64,000 nucleotides of DNA from Burkholderia sp. NRF60-BP8 (GTDB lineage: Bacteria > Pseudomonadota > Gammaproteobacteria > Burkholderiales > Burkholderiaceae). Shown here one piece after another: positions 42,231 to 51,753 of this stretch. The DNA lies in NCBI RefSeq assembly GCF_001522585.2, contig NZ_CP013373.1:2542001-2606000 (forward strand), read 5' to 3'. The notes beneath the pieces are model-generated. The model was not told the origin of the DNA. It did not search any database and saw nothing but the letters and a program-made list of their open reading frames with translations. How positions within the stretch are numbered: position 1 is the first letter of the stretch; each line of letters opens with the position of its first letter. The translations under genes were made by a program, and so were the position numbers.

Positions 42231-45229
42231 CAATGTCCCTGCAGTTGACTCAGCAGCGACGATTGCTGCTCGGCGACGGTCGTATTCAGCCCGCTCGTCA
42301 CCTGGCCCATCATGTGCCGCTGGACCGTCGTCACGCTGGTGCCCGGAATGGTGATCTGCTCGCCGACCGCCTTGGGCATCAGGAGCGACGTCACATCGCT
42401 GATCGGGCCCAGCCCGCCCTCCTGCGAGCCCGTCAGGATGTCGCCGTCGACGCGATAATTCGCGATCGACGACGCGCGCGGCGTGGCCCCGTATAGCGGC
42501 AGCGTTTCAGGATTGAGGCCCGCCGCGTTGAAGGTCGTCGCGCCGGCGCCGCTCGCCTGCGACGCCGCCGCCGCCAACCCGCCGCCCAGCGAATGACCGG
42601 TAAGGTCGAGGCCGCCCGCATTGCCGGAGCCGTAGATCTTCTTGCCGAGGGTCACGGCGCGATCGTAGTACGGCGAATTGTCGCCGAGCCCCTGGCTGAG
42701 GTTGTTCGACCAGTCCTCCTTGACCGTCGGCTGCGTGCCCTTGAAGGCGAGCGTCGGCTTCATGCTGTCGCCGAACACAGCCGGATCGGGCGCATAGACT
42801 TGCGCACCGAAATTGCTGCCGGGAATCTGCAGGTCCTGCGGCCGCATGCCGAATTTCTTCAACGCTTCCGGATCGTTCGACACGTTCTTCCATCCCGGCG
42901 GCGCCGTGCCCGGCGTGTACACCGCCTCCGCGAGCTTGGCCAGTTGCTGCGCCTTCACCGTCGCCTGAAGCTTGCGTGCGGCGGCCTGCACTTTCGGATC
43001 GGCCGACGCGAGACCCGCCGCGATGATCGCCTGCTGATTGGCCCACTCGATCGCCATCGCCTGCTCGGGCGTCACGAACAGACCCTGGTTTAGGTGGATC
43101 ACCGGGCCATCGAGGAAAATGCCGCTCTGATTGATCAGGATGCTCGACGCGCCGTGAGACAGCTTGATGCTGTCCGGCTTCAGCGTCACGACGCTCGCGC
43201 CGACCCGGTGCTCGATCTCGTCCGTCGCCTGATAGCTCTGCTTGCCCGGCCCGGCGTCGCCCGCGAGCGCCTGCACGCCGACGGTGTTGGCCGTCGTGAA
43301 GCGCGCCTTCGCGATCTTTTCCGACAGGCTGCCTTGCGCGACATGCTTGTTCTCGTCGCCTTTCAGCACCGACACGTTCCGCGCGCCGGATTCGACCGTG
43401 TGCGATTCGCTGTCCTTGACGATCGTCTTCATGTCCTTCTGCGCATGCAGAAAGACTTCCTGGGCGCCGTTCACGTCAGAGAACCGCAGTTCGTTGAAGC
43501 CTTCGCCCTTGTGCGTCTGGCTGCGCATCCCCATCGTCTGGCCGCCGCTGCCGTGATACGGGTTGCCCGATTCGCCGTTGAACACGCGGCCGACGACGAT
43601 CGGGTTGTCCGGATCGCCCTGATTGAACGAGACGAGCACCTCCTGGCCGATTCGCGGGATCGCCGAGCCGCCCCAGCCCTTGCCTGCCCACGGTTGCGAC
43701 ACGCGCACCCACATCGAATCCGAACCGTCGAGCTTGCCGCGCCGGTCCCACATGAAATGCAGCTTGACGCGGCTGCCGTCAGTGTGAATTTCCTCGCCCT
43801 TCGGCCCGACCACGATCGCGGACTGCGTGCCCTGCATGTGCGGCTTGGGCGTACGCCGTTCCGGCCTGAACGGAATGTCGATCGGCAGGCACGTAAACGT
43901 GTTGTGGTACGGCAGTTTCGAGGTCTGCTGGGTATAGTCGTTCGCCACCTGGTGACGCACGCGCAGGATCACGAAATCCTTGTTGTTGTATGCGGACGTG
44001 TCGTGATTGACCAGCGTGAAGCGCCCGCTCGTCGTCATCCCGTGCGCATGACCGGCGCCGTTGAAACGATGCGCGAGCGCTTCTTCCGCTTCCATCGCGT
44101 AGCACGCGTAACGCTGCCCGTCGTCGCCGTGGTCATACAGCGAATGGAACTGGTAGCGCTCGGTCGTCTGGATGTTGGGATGCTTCAGATTGACGGTCGG
44201 CACCTCGACGTGCATCAACTGCGACGACGGCTGGTTGTAGTTGAAATCCCGGTACGTGATCTTGCCGACCCGGAAACTGAACGCCTCGTCCCATCGGTCG
44301 ATGCCGTTCTGCTCGCTGGCGGCGCTGTTGGCCTGGTACGGAATGGTCTTCAGGTTCGGAATCGGCTGGAACACCGCGTTGGTGTCGCCGATCACGAGGA
44401 TGTGTTTATCCTGTTCGTAGCGGATCGTCCAGATCAGCCCTTCCTGCTCCATCAGGCGCGAGCAGAAACTGTAGTACGACTCGTCGTACATGACGATGTA
44501 TTCGAGCTTCGGACGTTCGCCCTGCATCGCGAACGCGAAATCCGAAAAGCCCATCTCGCGGAAAATGTCGCTCAGGATGTCCTGCGGCGTCTGGTTCTGG
44601 AAGATCCGGCAATCGGTCGAGCGCGTGAGAAACCAGAACCACGGCACGACCGACATTTCGTAGCGGGTCACCGAACCGGATTTTCCGACGCGGCCGAACG
44701 ACGCGACGTAACCGTCGAAATATCGCTTCGTCTCGGTATCCGCCGCCGACGTCACGACGCGCGTCAGGCTGAAATTGCGGCTCTGCGGCTCGAGCGTGAG
44801 CTTGACCCGCTGCCCGACGATTTCCTGGGGCTCGATATTGTTGCGGTGGGAAAGCAGGTCGAGATGCGTTTCGGTCAGCTGATTGACGTGTTCGTCGATG
44901 ACCGCCGCGCTGACCAGCAGCACGTCGGGGCCGAGCGGCGTTTCGATCGTGATGAAGCGATTGTCCTGGGTCAGGCGCGGAACCGCGCCCGTCAGGCTGT
45001 TGATGGCGTCGGCGATCGACTCCGGGGCCTTGCCCATCAGCGACAAGCCGGTTTGCGCCAGTTGCACCGCGCTCGCGGCGCCGCCCAATAGCCCCGCGCC
45101 CGGCATCCCGGTCAGCGCCCCCAGTTGGCCCGCCATGCCGGCGAGCGAACCCAGGTTGCTCAAGCCGCCGGCCAAGGCCGCACCGCCCCCTCCCATCCCG
45201 GCGGGGTTTCCGTTTGCTGCGAAACTCAT
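42230..45229 (-). CDS. vgrG: Evolved VgrG spike protein with C-terminal lipase domain
   Basis: A 999-residue T6SS spike protein. An unusual Gly/Ala/Leu-rich extension (about 1-80) precedes the gp27-like domain, which opens at FITIETPLGPDVLLVSAAVI and runs to about 470. The gp5-like OB domain follows (HMQGTQSAIVVGPKGEEIH, VKLHFMWDRRGKLDGSDSMW), then a beta-helix and DUF2345-like region. The last 220 residues form a lipase-like alpha/beta hydrolase with Ser880 in DLTGHSLGGG, an aspartate near 928-930 and a histidine near 972. It probably trims target phospholipids. The start follows GAGG. Confidence 0.93.
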   Translation of the reverse strand: MSFAANGNPAGMGGGGAALAGGLSNLGSLAGMAGQLGALTGMPGAGLLGGAASAVQLAQTGLSLMGKAPESIADAINSLTGAVPRLTQDNRFITIETPLGPDVLLVSAAVIDEHVNQLTETHLDLLSHRNNIEPQEIVGQRVKLTLEPQSRNFSLTRVVTSAADTETKRYFDGYVASFGRVGKSGSVTRYEMSVVPWFWFLTRSTDCRIFQNQTPQDILSDIFREMGFSDFAFAMQGERPKLEYIVMYDESYYSFCSRLMEQEGLIWTIRYEQDKHILVIGDTNAVFQPIPNLKTIPYQANSAASEQNGIDRWDEAFSFRVGKITYRDFNYNQPSSQLMHVEVPTVNLKHPNIQTTERYQFHSLYDHGDDGQRYACYAMEAEEALAHRFNGAGHAHGMTTSGRFTLVNHDTSAYNNKDFVILRVRHQVANDYTQQTSKLPYHNTFTCLPIDIPFRPERRTPKPHMQGTQSAIVVGPKGEEIHTDGSRVKLHFMWDRRGKLDGSDSMWVRVSQPWAGKGWGGSAIPRIGQEVLVSFNQGDPDNPIVVGRVFNGESGNPYHGSGGQTMGMRSQTHKGEGFNELRFSDVNGAQEVFLHAQKDMKTIVKDSESHTVESGARNVSVLKGDENKHVAQGSLSEKIAKARFTTANTVGVQALAGDAGPGKQSYQATDEIEHRVGASVVTLKPDSIKLSHGASSILINQSGIFLDGPVIHLNQGLFVTPEQAMAIEWANQQAIIAAGLASADPKVQAAARKLQATVKAQQLAKLAEAVYTPGTAPPGWKNVSNDPEALKKFGMRPQDLQIPGSNFGAQVYAPDPAVFGDSMKPTLAFKGTQPTVKEDWSNNLSQGLGDNSPYYDRAVTLGKKIYGSGNAGGLDLTGHSLGGGLAAAASQASGAGATTFNAAGLNPETLPLYGATPRASSIANYRVDGDILTGSQEGGLGPISDVTSLLMPKAVGEQITIPGTSVTTVQRHMMGQVTSGLNTTVAEQQSSLLSQLQGH

Positions 45230-45319
45230 TTTTAACCTCGTTCTTGTCGTCGGGCGAACCCGCCGCGATCCGGACGCTATCGCACCAACAAGGCGCTCTC
45301 AGCCACCTTGAAGGCGCCA

Positions 45320-45348
45320 AATATATCAAACCGTAGGGAAATTCATAA
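45320..45348 (-). promoter_or_regulatory. Putative promoter of the vgrG island
   Basis: On the minus strand, TTATGA (45348-45343) and TATATT (45325-45320) are separated by 17 bases in the most AT-rich stretch of this region, about 90 bases upstream of the vgrG ATG. A single promoter here could drive the whole island. This is motif-based only. Confidence 0.4.
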
Positions 45349-45733
45349 CCACTTGTCAGCATCTAATATTCTGCGCCGACAACTACCCGATCGATCCCCA
45401 ATATCTATCGCCGATGACGGGCGCGATCGCGCGCCGATGCAAGCGCACCGCACCAATGCGGCGGGCATTCAATGCGTGGTAACGGGGAAGACGGCGGGAG
45501 AAGTGAACGAAGCGTCGCCGTCGATGCGTGAAGCCGGGCGCGGCACTCTCGGCGAACGCCACATCCGCCGCGCCTCCGGCAGGGGCACGATCCGGCCATC
45601 AGGTGATCCATGACCCGGCGCCCGTTGCGACCGCCAGGGTCGGGCCGCAGGTCCTTGGCTCGCTGCGGCCGAATCCAGCCACAGCGAGCATCGGGACGAC
45701 TCCGGCGGATGCGCCGGAATCACCCCGACCGCA
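45349..45733. other. Intergenic region between vgrG and the ABC ATPase
   Basis: Apart from the putative vgrG promoter just to its left, this stretch has no recognisable gene. A weak hairpin (GGCCGCAG 45643-45650 with CTGCGGCC 45663-45670) lies about 65 bases after the ABC ATPase stop and may be its terminator, but it lacks a T-run. Confidence 0.5.
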
Positions 45734-47071
45734 TCAGGACTCGACGTCCTCGAGGCTGAAGATTTCGGTCTGGTCGTTGTACGAGAAGATCTCCCCGTAC
45801 CGCCCCCAGTCGATCACCGCGTCGAGCGTCTCCTCGGCCGCGCCGTCCGACAGGAAATCCTCGAGCTCCTGCTCGAAGCGCACACGCGGCGCGCGGTGGC
45901 CCGGACGCTCGTTCAGCACCTTCTTGATCCGCGCGGCGAGCGGCACGTGCTTCAGCAGGTGATCCGCGAACATCAGCTTGCGCTCCTGCGTGCCGAATTC
46001 CGCGAACACGCGCCCCGGCGGCGTCAGGAACACGTCGCCTTCGCGCACGTCCGCGAAGCCGAGGTACTGCAACACTTCCGCGATCGGAAACAGGTCGTCG
46101 ACCTCCAGATGCAGCGTGCGCGCGATTTCCGGCATGTCGGCGCGACCGTGGTACGGCGCCATCGCGAGCGTCTCGATCAGGCCGGCCATCAGGTTGGTCG
46201 ACACCTGCGGCAGCCAGCTGCCGAGTTCGAGCCCCTTCTTCGTCGCCTCGCCGGTCTGGCGCGCGGTCATCTTCGCGTAGATGTCGTCGACCAGCTTGCG
46301 GAACGCCGGATCGAGACGATTGCGCGGATGCTTGAACGGCACCTTGATCTCGGCGATCACGCGGCCCGGGTTCGACGACAGCACGAGAATCCGGTCGCAC
46401 ATGAACACCGCTTCCTCGATGTTGTGCGTGACGATCAGCACCGACTTGATCGGCATGCGGCCCTGCGTCCACAGATCGAGCAGGTCGGTACGCAGCGTTT
46501 CGGCGGTCAGCACGTCGAGCGCGGAGAACGGCTCGTCCATCAGCAGGATGGTCGGATCGACGACGAGCGCGCGCGCAAACCCGACGCGCTGGCGCATCCC
46601 GCCCGACAGCTCGCGCGGATACGCGTTCTCGAAGCCGTCGAGGCCGATCAGGTCGATCGCGGCCAGCGCGCGTTCGCGCCGCTCGCGCGCGCCGACGCCG
46701 AGCGCCTCGAGCCCGGCTTCCACGTTCTGCAGCACGGTGAGCCACGGGAACAGCGCGAAGGTCTGGAACACCATCGCGACGCCCTCGGCCGGGCCCCGCA
46801 ACGGCTTGCCGAGATAGGTCACTTCGCCGTCGGTCGGCTCGATCAGGCCGGCGATGATGCGCAGCAGCGTCGACTTGCCCGAGCCCGATCGGCCGAGCAG
46901 GCCGACGATCTCGCCTTCGCGCAGCGACAGGTTCGCGTCGTCGAGCACGAGCAGCTCGCCCTGTGTCTTGTTGAAGCCGCGGCAGACGTGATCGACGCGC
47001 AGGATCTCTTCACCGAGGCGCGGCGGCTGGGACGTCTGGACGGGGGCGTTTACAGCATTCGGATTGTGCAT
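45734..47071 (-). CDS. ABC importer ATPase of the nitrate/sulfonate/taurine type with C-terminal AAA-associated domain
   Basis: A 445-residue cytosolic ATPase. The nucleotide-binding domain holds GLLGRSGSGKSTLLRIIAGL, LSGGMRQRVGFARAL and ILLMDEPFSALD (Walker A, signature, Walker B). An additional C-terminal domain of about 170 residues, characteristic of this importer subgroup, follows (QVSTNLMAGLIETLAMAPYH, LAARIKKVLNERPGHRAPRV). It starts 22 bases after the permease gene. With the permease it forms an importer, but no substrate-binding protein gene is adjacent, so the substrate is unknown. Confidence 0.9.
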   Translation of the reverse strand: MHNPNAVNAPVQTSQPPRLGEEILRVDHVCRGFNKTQGELLVLDDANLSLREGEIVGLLGRSGSGKSTLLRIIAGLIEPTDGEVTYLGKPLRGPAEGVAMVFQTFALFPWLTVLQNVEAGLEALGVGARERRERALAAIDLIGLDGFENAYPRELSGGMRQRVGFARALVVDPTILLMDEPFSALDVLTAETLRTDLLDLWTQGRMPIKSVLIVTHNIEEAVFMCDRILVLSSNPGRVIAEIKVPFKHPRNRLDPAFRKLVDDIYAKMTARQTGEATKKGLELGSWLPQVSTNLMAGLIETLAMAPYHGRADMPEIARTLHLEVDDLFPIAEVLQYLGFADVREGDVFLTPPGRVFAEFGTQERKLMFADHLLKHVPLAARIKKVLNERPGHRAPRVRFEQELEDFLSDGAAEETLDAVIDWGRYGEIFSYNDQTEIFSLEDVES

Positions 47072-47093
47072 CGCGTTTCGCTCTCAATCGGTC

Positions 47094-48851
47094 TCAGTCG
47101 AGCCGCAGCTTCGCTTCGGCGAAGGCATACAGCGGGCGCCACAGCAGGCGGTTGAACAAGGTGACGAACAAGGACATCACGGCGATGCCCAGGATGATCT
47201 TCGGAAAATCGCCGGCGGCGGTGGTCTGCGCGATGTAGGCGCCGAGGCCGTGCGCCTCGATCCTGGTGCTGCCCCACTGCACGGCTTCCGACACGATGCT
47301 CGCGTTCCACGCGCCGCCCGATGCGGTGATCGCGCCCGTCACGTAGTACGGGAAGATGCCGGGCAGAATCGCCTGACGCCACCACTGCCAGCCGCGAATG
47401 CGGAAGTTGGTCGCCGCTTCGCGATAGTCGTTCGGGTAGGACGTTGCGCCGGCGATCACGTTGAACAGGATATACCACTGCGTGCCGAGCACGATCAGCG
47501 GCGACAGCCAGATATCCGCGTTCAGGTGGAAGCGCGCGATCACGATCACGAACACCGGGAACAGCAGGTTCGCCGGGAACGCGGCGAGGAACTGCGCGAG
47601 CGGCTGCAGCTTCTCGGCCAGCTTCGGGCGCAGCCCGACCCACACGCCGATCGGCACCCAGATCACGGACGCGATCGAGATCAGCACGACCACGCGCAGC
47701 AGCGTGATGAGCCCGAGCACGAGCACGTGGCCGACCTCGGCCATCGTCACGCCGGTCGCGACGAAACTGACGACGCGCCATACGATATAGGCGGTGCCGA
47801 TCAGCACGAGCCCCGCCCACGCGATGTCGACCGTGCGCGACGCCTTCTTCTCGACTTTCGGCAACGTGAAGCGCATCGCACCGGACAGCGGCAGGCGCAG
47901 CGGGATCCGCGCGGCCTTCGCGAAAAACCAGCCGGCCGGTACGAGCAGCTGATGGATCAGCCGCGTGCGGCGCACGAGGTCGAGCAGCCACGATTGCGGC
48001 GCGTCGCCCGACGCGGTGTTCTCCATCCGGAACTTGTCGGCCCACGCGATGAGCGGGCGGAACAGGAACTGGTCATACGCGAGGATCACGACCGTCATCG
48101 TCAGGATCACCCAGCCGATCGCGCCGAAGTTCTTGTCCGAGATCGCCTGCGCGAGATACGCGCCGATGCCCGGCAGCGTGATCGTCTGGTTGCCGACCGT
48201 GATCGCCTCCGACGCGACGACGAAGAACCAGCCGCCCGACATCGACATCATCATGTTCCAGATCAGGCCCGGCATCGAGAACGGCACTTCGAGCTTCCAG
48301 AAGCGCTGCCAGGACGTCAGGTGGAAGCCGCGCGACACTTCGTCCAGATCGCGCGGCACCGTGCGCAGCGACTGGTAGAAGCTGAACGTCATGTTCCACG
48401 CCTGGCTCGTGAAGATCGCGAAGATCGCGGCCAGCTCGGCGCCGAGCACGCGGCTCGGAAACAGCGCGAGAAAGAACGTGACCGTAAACGAGATGAAGCC
48501 GAGCACCGGCACCGACTGCAGGATGTCGAGGATCGGGATCAGCACCATGCCCGCGCGGCGGCTTTTCGCGGCGAGCGTGCCGTAGACGAGCGTAAACACG
48601 AGCGACGCGACCATCGCGGCGAGCATCCGCAGCGTGGTGCGCAGCGCATATTCGGGCAGGTTCGACGGATCGAGCGAGATCTTCTGCGTCTGCAGCACGC
48701 CGATCGGCGCCATCGTTTCGTGAAAGCCGACCACCGCCATCGCGATCAGGCAGATGATCAGCGGAAATGCGATGAAGTCCCACCGGTTCGGCAGCACGCG
48801 CCACGCGGATGCGTTGGCGGTCCGGTTCGGATTGAAGAATCCGACGTTCAT
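47094..48851 (-). CDS. Double-length ABC importer permease (two fused permease domains)
   Basis: A 585-residue inner-membrane protein with two permease domains in one chain, each of about six helices. The first has the EAA-type loop EVSRGFHLTSWQRFWKLEVP and the second DYREAATNFRIRGWQWWRQA followed by ILPG. The ending FAEAKLRLD is normal. Fused permeases of the sulfonate/nitrate type pair with an ATPase carrying the extra AAA-associated domain, as here. The gene is the first of a two-gene set, with no binding protein. The ATG at 48851 has no competing start. Confidence 0.88.
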   Translation of the reverse strand: MNVGFFNPNRTANASAWRVLPNRWDFIAFPLIICLIAMAVVGFHETMAPIGVLQTQKISLDPSNLPEYALRTTLRMLAAMVASLVFTLVYGTLAAKSRRAGMVLIPILDILQSVPVLGFISFTVTFFLALFPSRVLGAELAAIFAIFTSQAWNMTFSFYQSLRTVPRDLDEVSRGFHLTSWQRFWKLEVPFSMPGLIWNMMMSMSGGWFFVVASEAITVGNQTITLPGIGAYLAQAISDKNFGAIGWVILTMTVVILAYDQFLFRPLIAWADKFRMENTASGDAPQSWLLDLVRRTRLIHQLLVPAGWFFAKAARIPLRLPLSGAMRFTLPKVEKKASRTVDIAWAGLVLIGTAYIVWRVVSFVATGVTMAEVGHVLVLGLITLLRVVVLISIASVIWVPIGVWVGLRPKLAEKLQPLAQFLAAFPANLLFPVFVIVIARFHLNADIWLSPLIVLGTQWYILFNVIAGATSYPNDYREAATNFRIRGWQWWRQAILPGIFPYYVTGAITASGGAWNASIVSEAVQWGSTRIEAHGLGAYIAQTTAAGDFPKIILGIAVMSLFVTLFNRLLWRPLYAFAEAKLRLD

Positions 48852-49360
48852 CAGGCGCCCTCCCCGGTAAGGCCGATCGAAGCCGGCAGTCGATGTTGAT
48901 TCATGGCAAAGCGCACGGGCGCGGTAATTCGATTGACTGGCGATCTCGTGCACGCGCGGCGCGCCGTGCACGCACGCATGCGCAGCCGCGGCCGGTCGAG
49001 CCGGGCCGCGACGGCACGACACTACACCAACCTGTATTTCAGGTACAACCGTCCCCGGACGGCGCAGGCAGCGCAGGGATCGTGCCCGGCGCGTGGGCGG
49101 ATGGCGGGCGCGCGGTACGGAACGGCCTGGCCGCAATCCCGCGGCCGGCACGCAGGCCCGAATTATGCCGCGATCCGGGCCGGCCGTGAACCCGCCACCC
49201 GCACGCGGGCACAAACCGTGTCCGGCATCAGCAGCCGGAGACGACGAAGCAGGTATGATCGGGGCTAGCCCCCGGGGGTCGTTTCGGCCGTGTCGCGGCA
49301 ATGCGCACGCGCTTCGTGTCGACAGGCCCCGGGGATCGACCGACGAGCGGGAGGAAGGGA
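48852..49360. other. Long intergenic region upstream of the ABC permease
   Basis: 509 bases without a recognisable gene. It must contain the permease promoter (minus) and the promoter of the small gene at 49361. A short inverted repeat ACCTG-TATTT-CAGGT lies at 49030-49044 and may be an operator. Reading frames crossing it look like GC-rich chance frames. Confidence 0.55.
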
Positions 49361-49627
49361 ATGGCAGGAAACTTGGTGATCGTCTGTCGCGATCAGGATG
49401 CCGATGCGTTCTATGAACTCATGCAGGAATACGGGTCGTTCCAGACGCGGCTGTCGTCCACGGCGTGGTACCTGAACATGAACGTCGTGCCGGAATCGCT
49501 GCAGGAGGAAATCCTGGAGCGTCTCGGCCGGTATACGACCGTCTACATCTTCGAGGCCACCACGGTGACCTACAACACGATAGACAGCAACGCGGCCGAG
49601 ACGCTCGGCACGCTGTTCGGCGAATGA
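49361..49627 (+). CDS. Small protein of Cas2/SinR-like ferredoxin fold, function unknown
   Basis: An 88-residue protein. GAGGAAGGGA gives a strong ribosome site. The pattern strand-helix-strand-strand-helix-strand (AGNLVIVCRD, DAFYELMQEYG, TAWYLNMNVV, LQEEILERLGRY, VYIFEATTVTY) resembles small SinR/Cas2-like ferredoxin-fold proteins. That resemblance is inferred from pattern, not proven. No CRISPR or cas gene is near. It is isolated between the ABC importer promoter region and the two-component system. Confidence 0.6.
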   Translation: MAGNLVIVCRDQDADAFYELMQEYGSFQTRLSSTAWYLNMNVVPESLQEEILERLGRYTTVYIFEATTVTYNTIDSNAAETLGTLFGE

Positions 49628-49669
49628 CGCCGCGCGGCGCCTGCCCGGTGGGGCAGGCGCCGCGGCCGC

Positions 49670-50989
49670 TCATGCGGCCTGTGCGTGACGTTCGTCGTCC
49701 TTCGGCACGACCTCGAACGGGAACGTCATCGACACGCGCAGACCGCCTTCGGGGCGATTGCCGATGTCGCACGCGCCCCCGAGCCTGAGCACGAGCCGCT
49801 CGACGATCGCGAGCCCGAGCCCGCTGTGGCCGTTCCCGCCGCGCGCGGGATCGAGCCGCACGAACGGCCGCGTGGCGGCCGCGAGGTCGCGCGGCGCGAT
49901 GCCGCCGCCGCTGTCGCTGACCGACAGCACGTAGCCGGTCGGCGTGCGCGCCGTCTCGACGAGCACGGGCGGTGCGCCGTACGCATGCGCGTTGTCCAGC
50001 AGGTTCGACAGGATCCGGTCGAGCGTCGCCGTCGGCAGCCGGAAGCCGGGATCGGCCTCCAGCCGCGTCTGGACCGTCGGCGCGTTCGGCGCGACCGCGC
50101 GGTAGCTGCGCGCGATCCGCTCGCACGCCTGGTCGACCGGCACCGGCTCGCTGCGATCGGCCCCGCCATGTGCAAATACCAGGAACTGGTCGACGATGTG
50201 CGACATCGAGTCGACGTCGCGCACGACGCCGTCGCGCAGCCGCGCGTCGTCCATCATTTCCGCCCGCAGGCGCATCCGGGCGAGCGGCGTGCGCAGGTCG
50301 TGCGCGACGCCGGCCAGCATCACCGCGCGATCGCTCTCGGCCTGCGACACCTGCTCCACCATCTGGTTGAAGCCGCGCGTGAGCTGGCGCAGCTCGCGCG
50401 GCCCGCGTTCGCGCAGCGGCGGCACCGGCTGCCCGCGGCCGAAACGCGCGACCGCGCGCGCGAGCGAGCGCAGCGGCTGCTGCAACTGCCAGGCCGCGAA
50501 CAGCGCGGCGATCACGCCGGCCGAGAAGATCGTACCGAGCCACAGCAGCATCCGGTCGAGCGAGCGCGGCGGCCGCAGCGGCTGCACGGGCACCACGATC
50601 CAGTTGCGGTCGGCCGGCTCCTTCACCCACAGCACCGGCGGATGGCCGGGCGTGCCGATCTCGACCTGCGTGCCGGGCGGCATGCGGTCGCTCACGTCGT
50701 CGCGGAACCGCTTCAGCGGCGGCGGCAGCCCCGCATCGCCGCCCTTCGGCACGTCGGCGCTGTCCGGCGACACGAGCCGCACGCGCGACGGCAGCGGCTG
50801 GTCGGGCGTGCGCGCCACGTGCTGGCGCACCGCATCGACGAGGAACGCCGCCTCCTCGACCGCATAACGCGTCTGCATCTGGTTGCGCTCGAGCCGCATC
50901 GCGAAGAACCACGCGAAGTGCGACAGGAGCAGGACGCCGACGACGAGCAGCGCCAGCCGCCCGAACAGCGAATCAATGGGTTTGCGCAT
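49670..50989 (-). CDS. Sensor histidine kinase (EnvZ/OmpB-like)
   Basis: A 439-residue inner-membrane kinase. One transmembrane helix lies near the N-terminus (LFGRLALLVVGVLLLSHFAW), a periplasmic domain of about 115 residues follows, and a second helix (LLWLGTIFSAGVIAALFAAW) precedes a HAMP domain. The H-box is AGVAHDLRTPLARMRL, the N-box RILSNLLDNAHAYG, and the G boxes SDSGGGI and GHSGLGLAIV. Its gene overlaps the response-regulator gene by 17 bases, with the regulator first, so they are cotranscribed. Confidence 0.93.
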   Translation of the reverse strand: MRKPIDSLFGRLALLVVGVLLLSHFAWFFAMRLERNQMQTRYAVEEAAFLVDAVRQHVARTPDQPLPSRVRLVSPDSADVPKGGDAGLPPPLKRFRDDVSDRMPPGTQVEIGTPGHPPVLWVKEPADRNWIVVPVQPLRPPRSLDRMLLWLGTIFSAGVIAALFAAWQLQQPLRSLARAVARFGRGQPVPPLRERGPRELRQLTRGFNQMVEQVSQAESDRAVMLAGVAHDLRTPLARMRLRAEMMDDARLRDGVVRDVDSMSHIVDQFLVFAHGGADRSEPVPVDQACERIARSYRAVAPNAPTVQTRLEADPGFRLPTATLDRILSNLLDNAHAYGAPPVLVETARTPTGYVLSVSDSGGGIAPRDLAAATRPFVRLDPARGGNGHSGLGLAIVERLVLRLGGACDIGNRPEGGLRVSMTFPFEVVPKDDERHAQAA

Positions 50990-51698
50990 GGGCCTCGCCA
51001 TCGGGCACGAACACGTAGCCGCGCCCGCGGACCGTCTGGATGAAGCGCGGCGTCGACGGATCCGTTTCGAGGATGCGGCGCAGGCGCCACACCTGGACGT
51101 CGATGCCGCGGTCGGTGCCGTCGTACTCGGGCCCGTGCAGCAACTCGAGCAGCCGCTCGCGCGTGAGCGTGCGCAGCGCGTGGTTCACGAAGATCTTCAG
51201 CAGCGCGAATTCGCTGCTCGACAGCGTGGCCGGCTTGCCGTCGACCGACAGCGTGCGCGCCTGGAAGTCGAGCAGGAAGCGGCCGAACGCGAACGGCTCG
51301 CGCTGCTCGGGCGCGGCCGCCGACGGCGTCGCGCGGCGGCGGCGCAACACGGCCTGCACGCGTGCGAGCAGCTCGCGCGGGTTGAACGGCTTGCCGAGGT
51401 AGTCGTCCGCGCCGAGCTCGAGCCCGACGATGCGGTCGACGTCGTCCGCCCGCGCGGTCAGCATGATCACGGGGATGTCGTCGCCGGCCGCGCGCAACTG
51501 GCGCAGCGCGGTCAGGCCGTCCACGCCCGGCATCATCAGGTCCAGCACGATCAGGTCGGGCCGTTCGCGCTCGAGGCGTTTCTCGAGCGTCGCCGCGTCG
51601 TGCAGCACGGACACTTCCATCCCCTGGCGCACGAGATAGTCGCGCAGCAGGTCTCGGAGTTCTTGGTCGTCGTCGACGATGAGGATCTGGGTAGTCAT
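50973..51698 (-). CDS. OmpR/PhoB-family response regulator
   Basis: A 241-residue regulator. The receiver domain contains VDDDQELRDLLRDYL, the phospho-acceptor aspartate in LIVLDLMMPGVDGL and the lysine in DDYLGKPFNPREL. The C-terminal winged helix holds SSSEFALLKIFVNHALRTLT and IDVQVWRLRRILETDP. The ATG at 51698 begins MTTQILIVDDD. It is divergent from the Spy/CpxP-like gene, whose promoter region carries repeated GTTAC/GTAAC elements that may be its binding sites. Confidence 0.94.
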   Translation of the reverse strand: MTTQILIVDDDQELRDLLRDYLVRQGMEVSVLHDAATLEKRLERERPDLIVLDLMMPGVDGLTALRQLRAAGDDIPVIMLTARADDVDRIVGLELGADDYLGKPFNPRELLARVQAVLRRRRATPSAAAPEQREPFAFGRFLLDFQARTLSVDGKPATLSSSEFALLKIFVNHALRTLTRERLLELLHGPEYDGTDRGIDVQVWRLRRILETDPSTPRFIQTVRGRGYVFVPDGEAHAQTH

Positions 51699-51753
51699 GG
51701 CTCGAAGTTTATCGCGCGAGGGCGGAGTGGAAGAACGAAACAAAGGGGCGAAA

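Noticed and set aside
42231..42233. TTG at 42233 as ankyrin-gene start
   Set aside because: It falls one codon before the ATG that overlaps the vgrG stop and adds nothing.
48903..49268. Short frames upstream of the small gene at 49361
   Set aside because: No ribosome sites, Arg/Pro/Ala-rich chance frames, and overlap with each other.
49361..49627. CRISPR-associated function for the Cas2-like protein
   Set aside because: No repeat array, cas1 or other cas gene occurs in the window.
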